From: Parietaria judaica
Taxonomy: Eukaryota; Streptophyta; Magnoliopsida; Rosales; Urticaceae
Length of the DNA stretch: 64,000 nucleotides
Direction: 5' to 3'
Assembly: GCA_954871525.1 (NCBI GenBank)
Contig: OX940864.1
Location: forward strand, 25,786,001-25,850,000
Positions 56,401-64,000 of the stretch are shown piece by piece (position 1 is the stretch's first letter; every line of letters begins with the position of its first letter). Under the pieces are notes generated by a model that saw nothing but the letters and a program-made list of their open reading frames with translations, had not been told where the DNA came from and searched no databases. The position numbers were made by a program, and so were the translations under genes.

Positions 56401-57852
56401 AGAGTGCCTTGTGATCATTTTGACAGAAAGATGGCTGAACTGAAAACTGAGAATTAATAGAACATCGTATAGACTAATTTTGGAATTTATCTTAATATCA
56501 CCATAATAATGAACTTGAATAACAAATTTGTTTGGCAGAGTTACCGTGGAATTAATAAGAGGTTTTAAAAATGCGAATTTTGATTTCTGATTGCAGATAT
56601 GTTTAGTTGCACCAGAATCAATAATCCACGAGTTCTGCAAACATAATTCACTATTAAGAGCCTTCATAAAACAAGATGAACCTGCTTCAAACGTGGCGAG
56701 ATTGACTGCAGAGTCTGAAGTGGAAGGCTTTATGGTGACACTCCCAGTTGAAGTGAGATGATTAGAGAGCGTCTCGATGATCTGGTGACACTGCTTTGAG
56801 GTCAAAGCAGGCATAGGTGTCTCATTACTCTTCCGCTTCATTTCAACCATTCCTGCCTGCGCCTTGATCTTGTTTCCATATCCCGATGGGTATCCATGAA
56901 TCTTATAGCATTTTTCCATGGTGTGTCCAGGAATCTTGCAGTGAGTGCAGAACGGACGTTCTTTCTTGAACTGCCTTCGAGGAGCTGCTTCATCCTTCAT
57001 AGCCATGGCCATGGCATTACTTGCATCGTTGATTGATGATTCTGCCCCAATTGATCTCTGTTTCTCTTCTTGAAGCACAAGAGCAAAGATTCGATTTATG
57101 AGAGGAATTGGATCCATTAACAGAATCTGCCCTCCGATCACAACATTAGATTCATTGAGTCCCATAAAGAACTTCATTGCGTATTCAATGTTATAGAATT
57201 CAACACACGCTTTCGTGTCGCACCGAGGTTTGAAATCATTCAGCTCTTCCCATAAGCTCTTCAGCTTGGTATAGAAGGTGGAAACTGAATCATTTCCTTG
57301 GCGCAAATTGGCCATGTCGCGTCTGAGCTGAAAAATTCTTGGACCATTTCCTTATTGATAACGTTCCTTGAAGTCTCTCCATATATTGCTTGTTGTGTCT
57401 TCGAAGAGTATAGACGACGAGATCTCTTTCGACACGGAATTAAGAATCCAAGAAACCACTACATTATTGTTACGAGTCCAAGAATTTACTAGTTGAGGAT
57501 CATCTAAGTCTGGTTTGGGAACGGAGCCATCAAGGAATCCAAGCTTGTTCTTCACCGAAAGTGCGATCCTCATAGATCTGGACCAGGATGCATAGTTATC
57601 TCCAGTAAGAATTTGAGAGACAAGAATCACACCTGGATTATCAGAGTGGTGAAGATAGTAGACGCTGAGCTGATCGTCGATGAGAGATTTAGTAGCGATT
57701 GTTGTTTCCCATCATCTTTCTTGATGATTTTTTACTCCATCTTGATCGGATGAAAACGTAGGTGATGCAGAGTGATTGCTGAAGCTCGGACTACTGAATT
57801 GAGCTCGAATTTTGAGCAACAATGGCGGAAGCAGTCAGTTGCTCTGATACCA
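53440..57852 (-). pseudogene. Copia gag-pol polyprotein with point stops and one frameshift
   Basis: Order on the minus strand: gag (57630-57352, then 57315 on: TGDNYASWSRSM, LRQGNDSVSTFYTKLKSLWE), zinc knuckle CTHCKIPGHTMEKC, protease WIIDSGATKHIC, integrase zinc domain WHNRLGHPSHKAL with CMVCPLAKQ, integrase core HCDVWGPYHI, RT ([56 protein letters not shown]) and RNase H (AYSDAEWGSCFDTRRSVTGF, SSAESEYRALA). Inactivating changes: TAA after RYQ near 57354-57352, a shift at about 55890, TAG after VETP near 55795, TAA after MQLP at 54613-54611, and TGA after SIVY at 53686-53684. Several fit CAA to TAA changes. RT keeps YVDD. Confidence 0.93.
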
Positions 57853-58075
57853 TATTAATTTCTCAGAGTGAGAAATTGAGAGAGAAAGACAGAGAATGAA
57901 CAATGCATCTGAATTTCTTATTAATTATTAAATGAAGAATACATGAGCCTTTATATAGGCTAGAATACAACGGAAACAAGATAACAAGCTGATTAACGAC
58001 ATTATCACTATGAACGACAGACTGGACTAACATACGACTTAAAACTATACGACATAGGACCCGACATATTTAATA
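57853..58075 (-). repeat. 5' LTR of the nested copia element
   Basis: 223 bp, TG-less TATTA...TAATA ends, six differences from 53217-53439, followed on the minus strand by the TGGTATCAGAGC primer-binding site. Confidence 0.95.
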
Positions 58076-58080
58076 CCTTG

Positions 58081-59149
58081 CTCTAAAATCAAGAGATCAG
58101 TGATGTTCACCTTCGCTTGCACATACTTGGAATAGTGCCTTAAGAAGTGAGATACTACATCATCAAAGCAATGGATAAAGTTCGGCGGGAGTCTTGAGAA
58201 CCACTCCAATGATGCCCCCTGCAAGCTATCCCAAAGAGAAAACACATTATCGCTTCTCTCTCCTGTCCGTACACGTTAACTCGCCCCATCGCTATGCGAA
58301 AAGCCTTCATGTGCGCCTTCGGATTTATCACCCCTTTGTAGTACGTGAACCTGATCTTTGGGATATCGTGCACATAGATGCTAGTGATCATCAGTGAGAA
58401 AGGGGTGCTCCTCGTCTTCTCCATGGGCTCGTCAATTTCTGGAGCTGCGCTCATCGCCTTGTGCATATGATATGTAACGTATCCCATCTTGGAGTTCAGC
58501 TTCATGATGGCACTATGTATCTGCTCTTGGCCATCCATCTGTTAGTTCGTCGGCATAGCCATCGGTGGTGGTTGCGGCATTCCCATGTTCTGCTCCCGTC
58601 GCGGTGGTAGGTTGAGTAGAGGAAAGTGGATTCCTTGCTCCATGAACCGTTAGGCAGTCCCACTAACGTTTCCATTATGGAAATGATTTCCATTAGAGGA
58701 TGGAAAACGTGGCGGGAGATTTCAATGACCTTTGTGCATGGGCAAAGGAATCTCGCTTCTCTCATTCGTCGCTGCTTCTGTTCCTTAGGATCCGCCTTCT
58801 GCTGATCCATTTGCGTCGTTCGTCGCTTATCCTGTTGTCGTCCTCGCATTGCCTTCCTGCGCCGAGGCTCAACGAAGCTACCGGTTCCTGTGTTCCAATG
58901 CTGTAATCCTCCACCGATATTCTTCCGTCGTGGGGAACGTCATTGGTGTCGCGGATGAACTCCCTGGTGGTGAGTTGACTGGGGGTTATCAACGTATTAG
59001 CGTCCCAAGGCCGCTAATTCCAGCAGTCGTTCTAGTTCATTTTCTTATCTTTGTGTTTTCGATTCGTTCTCTGTTGCCATTTTCTTAGACAACCTTGTGA
59101 TTTAGCTATGCGTTGAAAATCACCTCTACCCCACGGTGGGCGCCAAATT
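58081..59149 (-). pseudogene. Gypsy leader and gag N-terminal half
   Basis: Begins with the AATTTGGCGCCCACC leader at 59149. Gag is readable in pieces: 58538-58155 (STPFSLMITSIYVHDIPKIR, then GVINPKAHMKAFRIAMG) and from 58245 on (LQGASLEWFSRLPPNFI, FLRHYSKYVQAKVNITDLLI). The frame changes between these pieces at about 58180-58200. It ends at LEQG where copia has inserted; the gag continues at 53211. Confidence 0.8.
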
Positions 59150-59869
59150 GTTGAGGTGGAAAAATCACTCCCGCGGTCACAAAGTTACGATTGATGTAAT
59201 TTCGTTTTAGTTTACTTTACACCTCGAGTTTTTTCGTTAAAACAAGATCACGTCGAATGAGATATGTTTTTAGAGGTGAATCAGATGGTTTGTAATGGGC
59301 TTTAATGTCAAAGCCTTGTGTATTGCGATGGTGAAAGTTGTCATCCTTTGTACGTGGGCTTTAGCTCCCTATTGATAGAGCTTAATAATTTAAATCAAAC
59401 CTCATAAACGGGCCGTTACAAAAATGCATTTGATTCCCTCATAATTGTCATAATTGTAAAGCTGTATTTGTGGGCGTAATTATCGTTGTCAATCTCCCGG
59501 AGCTTCAGTTGCGCTGCACTGACTGCTCCATGCTCGTCTCCCTCTTCGTCGTCTGCCTCCTGGCCTCGTTGTGAGATTATGTCTCGTCGTTGACTTGGCC
59601 TGCTATTTCCTTAACTTGGCGATCGGCTCTGCCGATGAGGCTTCATCGACAAAGCTATTCTAAGGTGTGCTTCCTTGCTGGTTAAGACCTTCGTCGCTTG
59701 TCTTCCCATTGACTTGTTGACTTTACTTCTGCTTTGACTTTATTTGACTTGGCTAGTTGGGCCTATTCTGGTGTTAGGCTTTTGCAATTGTAGCCTAATA
59801 TGATGAACGACATAGATAGATTTTATCGTACCAATGTAAATTGTCGTTAGACGAAATCGTACCTCAACA
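59150..59869 (-). repeat. 5' LTR of the gypsy element
   Basis: 720 bp with perfect 9-bp terminal inverted repeats TGTTGAGGT / ACCTCAACA. Contains GGCTTTGACATTAAAGCCC-type sequence (complement). The partner LTR is not in the window. Confidence 0.75.
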
Positions 59870-60221
59870 TTATTCGTTTTATCTGGACAAAATACCAATA
59901 CTTTTATATCATGTATAAGACATGTACTTTTTTTGGTTTTTTTTTAGAAAATTATTGGTACCTGTCTTACACAAGAGAGGCGGGACCTACGAGATAAAAA
60001 AAAACTTTAAATATAATTATTAACTAAAAATTATATTTGAAAATAAAAAATAAATTTTTAGTGTGACACGTGCATACTAATAGGCTTCCACGTGTCAAAC
60101 AGGGACTTCCACTAGTCAACTTAATGAAGGGAAACTTTATCCCGTAACAAAATAAAGGTTAGGTACCTTAGCCAACAAATTTTTTTGAGTGCAAAGTAAA
60201 AAAAAAAATGACAGTACTATA
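59870..60221. other. AT-rich spacer between two LTR units
   Basis: Contains paired CACGTG sites (about 60067 and 60091: GACACGTG, CCACGTGTC). No gene recognised. Confidence 0.5.
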
Positions 60222-61351
60222 TGTTGAGGGCGATTCGTACCGCTCAACAATCACAAGATTACTCTTATTCTTAAATGAAGAGCTCGGTTCCTTCCGTTTA
60301 TTAACTAGGGAAATAGGGTGACTTTTGTATTGATGGTGTTGCTTTTCTTTCTTTTACAAGTATATCGCTGCCTTTCTTCTACTAAAATATCCCCCGCTCT
60401 ACATGGGTTTTTCTCCCCTTTTATAGGCCAACTTTCTCGCTTTTCTTGGAGTCCCATCGGCTCGTTCCCCCATGTGTCTGGCAAAAGCCTTGTGCGTCTC
60501 TTTCGCGTGGTTAGAGTCATCGGGGTTACCTCCGACCTGGCCGCATTAAATGCTCGTCCCATCGAAGCCCCATGCATTAAATGCCTAACCCATCGGTCAC
60601 TATCAATACTGCCAGCACGTTGTTAAGGTCGGATTTGGTCAAATCCATCCTCAACACAACTCGTGTCGTTTTGTCCATAAACGACATGAGGGAAGGCGAG
60701 GAAGTTCATCACCCGAGGAGGGTTATCTCCGAGGAGGATTATCTCCGAGGAGGTTCGACCACGAGGAGGCGCAGCCACGCAAAAACACGATGAGGAATTT
60801 CGTCATGATGGTCTATGCAGAGCCGAATGACGACTGACAGGATGTGCATTTAATGAAGCCGACCTACTCACTCGATGAGAAGCATCAGCGACGAGGCTTG
60901 CAGAGCCGAATGACGGCTGACGGGATGCGCATTTAATGAGGCTCACCTACCCGTAATAGCAGTCTGCTCGGAAGTGACATAAAGCAGGGATTAACCATGC
61001 TTCCCTCAAATCACGCCAGGAAGCGAATGATTAAAGAGAGAAAAAGGCGGGAAAGACGCGAGGGGAATGTAATGTAGACTCTATAAAAGGCAAGATAAGC
61101 CTCATTTGTAAAGGTTCAGAAAAATAGAGAAAAACCCCCTGAAAGAGAGTGAACATCCTGTAATAGAATGACTAAAGAAAGAGAAAGCTTTTTGCTCATG
61201 ATCCTTCATCTGTCCAGCTATTCAACGGAAGAAAACCGAGCTCATATCGGAAAATATAATAAAACAGAGATATTCATAGATTATTGTTGTTGATTTGTTA
61301 TTGGTGATTATTTTTGTGACTGGAAAAGGGCGGTGAAAATCGCCCTCTACA
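60222..61351 (+). repeat. LTR-like unit, probably a solo LTR of a gypsy element
   Basis: Runs from TGTTGAGGGCGATTCG to AAATCGCCCTCTACA, imperfect terminal inverted repeats with TG/CA ends. A TATA box CTATAAAAGG lies at 61082-61091 and is followed by a leader-like R-U5 region. CGAGGAGG(A/G)TTATCTC units recur at 60712-60760, and a block TGCAGAGCCGAATGACG-CTGAC is repeated at 60817 and 60899 (81 bp apart). No matching 5-bp target duplication was found, so this could also be one LTR of a truncated element. Confidence 0.55.
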
Positions 61352-61377
61352 CACGTGTCGTCTCGCCAGAGTCTCCT

Positions 61378-61490
61378 TGACTCTTTCTCGTCGGGTCCTG
61401 GCGTCGTCGACTCTCCTCGTCGGGTCCTGGTGCCGTCAGCTCTCCTCGTCGGGTCCTGGTGTCGTCGACTTTCCTCGCCGAGTCTTGTTC
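61378..61490. repeat. Tandem repeat of TCGTCGGGTCCTGGTGTCG units
   Basis: Four imperfect units of about 30 bp (CTCCTCGTCGGGTCCTGG-GTCGTCGA) just downstream of the LTR-like unit; the last reads CTCGCCGAGTCTTG. Similar TCGTCG-rich strings occur in the LTR-like blocks at 45760-47295. Confidence 0.7.
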
Positions 61491-62066
61491 GCGTTCGGGG
61501 ATCTGCTTCACGGTCTCCATTCGTCGACCTTCAAGGCTTACCTAGTGTTAAGAGGGATCCGACCGGATCCGACCTTTACACTATATTTGTCAAGAAAGAA
61601 ACTAAGAGATAATTAATTTAACTAAATTAAAAAATCAAAATATATTAATTTTTTTTTATTTTCATTATTTTTAAATTTTAATATTTGAATATGCTTACTC
61701 ACTACTCAATCTCTGAGATTTTTATAAAGTGAAAAATAAGCCATATTTTATTTGAAAATACTAATAGATGTATAATTAGCAGCTAGAAATTTACGAAAGA
61801 TATTTAAAAGTTAAATACAAATGCAAGTTAAAAAAAAAAATAATTAAAAAATATTTCCAATGTCATTCATTCCCGTTTCGTTTATGATATCCCTTTAAAG
61901 AATATATATATATACACATATATATACATTTCACAAATATTTGACAAAATTACACAGTCTGATCCTAAAATTCTATTTCTTCTGAGTTGTTCTACTTTTC
62001 TCTCTCCTGAGTTCTTCGATCGTCCTCTCTCTTCTGTGTTCGTCGAAGAAGGAAAGAGAGTCAACC
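61491..62066. other. AT-rich promoter region of the RNase III-like gene
   Basis: (TA)n at 61904-61928 could contain the TATA element. CT-rich leader sequence follows at 61975-62060 up to the ATG at 62067. Confidence 0.45.
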
Positions 62067-63528
62067 ATGAAGACGGACTCGGCCATGGAGATCAGCGACT
62101 TTGAAGACATGATAGGATATGTGTTTCTGAACAAAGAAACGCTGAAGATGGCCTTCACTCACTTCTCCTACTCCAAACAGAAATCTTTATCATACCAGAC
62201 CTTGACATTCCTTGGTGATGCAACGTTGAAGATGCTGTTGGCTCTAGAACATTATAGTTTGTACCCGACTCTATCTTCCGACGACTTAACTCTCCTCGGC
62301 TCGGTGAACATGGATACTGACAAGCTCGCTCGCGTGGCCGTTAGGCACGGTTTCCATCGCTTTCTCCGTCACAGGATTCCGTCATTGGAGGAGCAAGTAA
62401 GTTTCTTTTTAATATCACATTCTTGTTTTCTTTATTAGTTTCTTGAACTGCTATATATATTTATAGTTGCGAGTTGTTATTTATAGATTAATAAGAATGA
62501 AAGAAGATTAATTTTGTGATTATACATAAGCGAAAAATGAAGAGTTCGATTAAATGGTATTAGTTAATAAGACTAGTTTGTTATAATTAAGGTTTATAAT
62601 ATATAATGGTATTCATTCAAAGCTCAAAAATGAAAAAGAAAAGAGAAAAGATTTGGACAAATTGAAAAATCATAAGACAAAACAGTGATGCATGTACGGA
62701 AGATTTAGTAATGTCGTGCGTATAATTAGGATTCCTTTTATTTGATAATCATGGATTTTGTTTTGTCGTTTGGTGGGTAGAAAATAAGAAGAAACTTCTT
62801 TCTAACTTCTAAGCAATAGCGAGTAGAAAACAGGTTAGATTGGATGATATAGTTAACGGTGATCTTCTATTAACATTGGTATTTATATGTCCGGCTTGAA
62901 ATGCCTTGAAACTTTTATCCTCTCCGGTTGTTCGAAACTGAAAGATCTCCTACAACATCGGAAGCATGAAATCGCTTTTGCTCGACGAAACCTCAATCGA
63001 AGCCCGATTCCATATTCCACCTCACGAAACTAGAAATACTTAGCTTAAACCGGTGCGGGGCACCCTCACTTATAGATCCACCTGTGTGATTATAATCTCA
63101 AATTGATTGAGTAATTTCTTTTTCAGATCCAAACTTTCACGAGGGAAATTTGTGATTACCCGTTGCACTCAAACGGTCAAATCCACGCGCCGAAAGTTCT
63201 TGCTCACATAGTCAAGTCCGCGATCAGGGGCGTTTACAAGGATAGCAACTACTCTGAAGACATTGTTTGGAAGGTGCTTAAAACTACTCCGTATCACATT
63301 ACTCCAAAAAAAAAAAAAGTAGTTTCGTCAGTGAAACAAGATCAATTTATTAGATTGCTAGATCAATTTATCAATTTATTACATATTCCTTGTCTTCCTT
63401 CTTTGCAGGTGTTTAAACCCATTCTAGAGCCTCATATCCGCCCCGATGCGATTCCGAGGAATCCGGTGACGGAGCTCTACAGGTACTGCCGGAAGAAGAA
63501 CAAGCAAGTAATGTTCGACGACCAATAG
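62067..63528 (+). CDS. RNase III-like protein with degenerate active site, stop inside the dsRNA-binding domain
   Basis: Exon 1 62067-62396 ends EEQ|GTAAGT. Exon 2 starts 63127 after TTTTTCAG (IQTFTREICDYPLHSNGQI). A further intron 63274-63408 (GTGCTT...TTTGCAG, 135 bp) is likely, joining VWK to VFKPILEPHIRP. If it is retained, the frame stays open with a lysine-rich 45-aa insert. Domains: RNase III (about 8-155), then the start of a dsRBD (RNPVTELYRYCRKKNKQVMF). The signature that should read ExLEFLGD is QTLTFLGD (44-51), so two acidic residues are lost. The second motif, normally LAD-xx-E-S, is LAHIVKSAI (135-143): D to H and E to K. A cleaving enzyme is therefore unlikely. A TAG at 63526-63528 cuts the dsRBD, yet the same frame continues with FNVFVDGVVVGTGSYARKKD and RCRAAKNGLDN to TAG at 63676-63678. 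Closest to plant RNase III-like (RTL) proteins. Confidence 0.75.
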
Positions 63529-63678
63529 GCCCAGAATGGGGCGTTTAACGTATTTGTTGATGGCGTGGTTGTGGGGACGGGAAGCTATGCTCGTAAGAAA
63601 GATATAGCTCGTTGCAGAGCTGCCAAAAATGGCTTAGACAACGTTCAGGCGCGAGTAAAGCCGGATTCCAAGATGTAG
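63529..63678 (+). pseudogene. Readthrough remainder of the dsRNA-binding domain
   Basis: In frame with the preceding exon after the TAG at 63526-63528. It encodes the second half of a dsRBD (VDGVVVGTGSYARKKDIARC with the KK-A-KNGL helix), ending at TAG 63676-63678. Its good preservation means the stop is recent, a polymorphism, or a sequencing error. Confidence 0.75.
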
Positions 63679-64000
63679 GGTTTTTTAACACATTTGACTG
63701 ACTTGTTATTATGATTCATGAGATCGATGTAGTCTGTTCGGCTTTTGGATTTTCAATTTGCGAATTCACTTACAATGGATTCGGATCATGACTAGTTATT
63801 TCCAGATTTAGTTCTTTTGTTGTTCATGAGTTTGCATTGTATTCACTGGCTCTCAACTCATATGCTCTCATTTTTTATGATATATATATATATATATATC
63901 CTTTTATTCACTATAAACTCAGTTGTTATATACATGTCTTAAATTTTATAACGTGATGGTCTCCCCGCGGGACGGGCAGCCCGCGGGTGTTGAGAAATGA
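63679..64000. other. 3' flank of the RNase III-like gene
   Basis: 63700-63855 resembles 50995-51165 downstream of the MADS gene (TAGTCTGTTCGGCTTTTGGATTT vs TAGAGTCTGTTTGGCTTTTGG, and TTATTTCCAGATTTA in both). (TA)n at 63881-63898. The last 45 bases (CTCCCCGCGGGACGGGCAGC) are GC-rich and may start another element that continues beyond the window. Confidence 0.5.

Larger units (their letters stand above)
53217..58075 (-). mobile_element. Full-length Ty1-copia element, 4859 bp, nested in gypsy gag
   Basis: Target duplication CCTTG on both sides (53212-53216, 58076-58080). LTRs are 53217-53439 and 57853-58075, 223 bp each, with TATTA/TAATA ends and a TATATAAAGG promoter on the minus strand. Next to the 5' LTR (57852 downward) is TGGTATCAGAGC, the initiator-Met tRNA primer site. 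Next to the 3' LTR is the polypurine tract TTGAGGGGGAG. The LTRs differ at six positions by my count (about 2.7%), so the insertion is fairly recent and younger than the gypsy element. Confidence 0.95.
52182..59869 (-). mobile_element. Truncated Ty3-gypsy element with a nested copia insertion
   Basis: Minus-strand element. Its 5' LTR is 59150-59869, with terminal repeats TGTTGAGGT / ACCTCAACA. The leader just inside reads AATTTGGCGCCCACCGTGGG, the usual primer-site region of this gypsy group. Gag runs from there to 58081, is interrupted by the copia element at 53217-58075, and resumes from 53211. Protease-like sequence ends at 52182, where the element is cut: integrase, RT and 3' LTR are missing. 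Gag and protease frames hold several shifts and stops. Confidence 0.8.

Overview
The window is nuclear DNA from a flowering plant, most likely a dicot. The protein families (DUF641/GIL1-type, PPTC7-like PP2C, type I MADS-box, plant RNase III-like, CEP-like secreted peptides) are those of angiosperms. The genes have GT-AG introns, the spacers are AT-rich, and there is a dense load of Ty1-copia, Ty3-gypsy, hAT and Mutator-like debris. No bacterial, organellar or viral gene set is visible. The species cannot be told from the sequence alone.

Layout, left to right. 1-5174: the 3' end of a gypsy polyprotein, then two small same-strand genes for secreted peptide precursors that share the C-terminal tail PSPGIGN, separated by gypsy LTR debris. 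7001-11230: an hAT element with a perfect 8-bp target duplication, a broken RNase H remnant, a small hAT MITE and a copia 3' end. 13015-21430: a tandem pair of three-exon PP2C genes on the minus strand. The right copy (19610-20985) is intact (317 aa). The left copy is a pseudogene swollen by an hAT-like element, a solo LTR and a copia remnant. 22192-26133: a decayed copia element and an unrecognised gene fragment. 27237-30936: two long foldback (Mutator-like) elements, one with a 9-bp target duplication. 33432-34829: an intact single-exon DUF641 (GIL1-like) gene. 36395-38593: a 2.2-kb hAT element carrying an unrecognised ORF and a 160-bp tandem repeat. 41452-41755: a 288-bp MITE packed with TCGCGA. 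43640-47295: two related LTR-type blocks. 50030-50824: a single-exon type I MADS-box gene whose C-terminal half is six tandem repeats. 52182-59869: a truncated gypsy element interrupted in gag by a full-length but inactivated copia element (two 223-bp LTRs, 5-bp target duplication). 60222-61351: an LTR-like unit. 62067-63678: an RNase III-like gene that lacks most catalytic acids and has a stop codon inside its dsRNA-binding domain.

The host genes do not form a pathway. They are islands in transposon sequence: two peptide hormone-like precursors, one phosphatase, one DUF641 protein, one MADS-box protein and one RNase III-like protein. The most novel items are the twin PSPGIGN precursors with a shared promoter block, the MADS-repeat protein with alternating 27/24-residue units, and the catalytically degenerate RNase III-like gene, whose 3' flank resembles that of the MADS gene.
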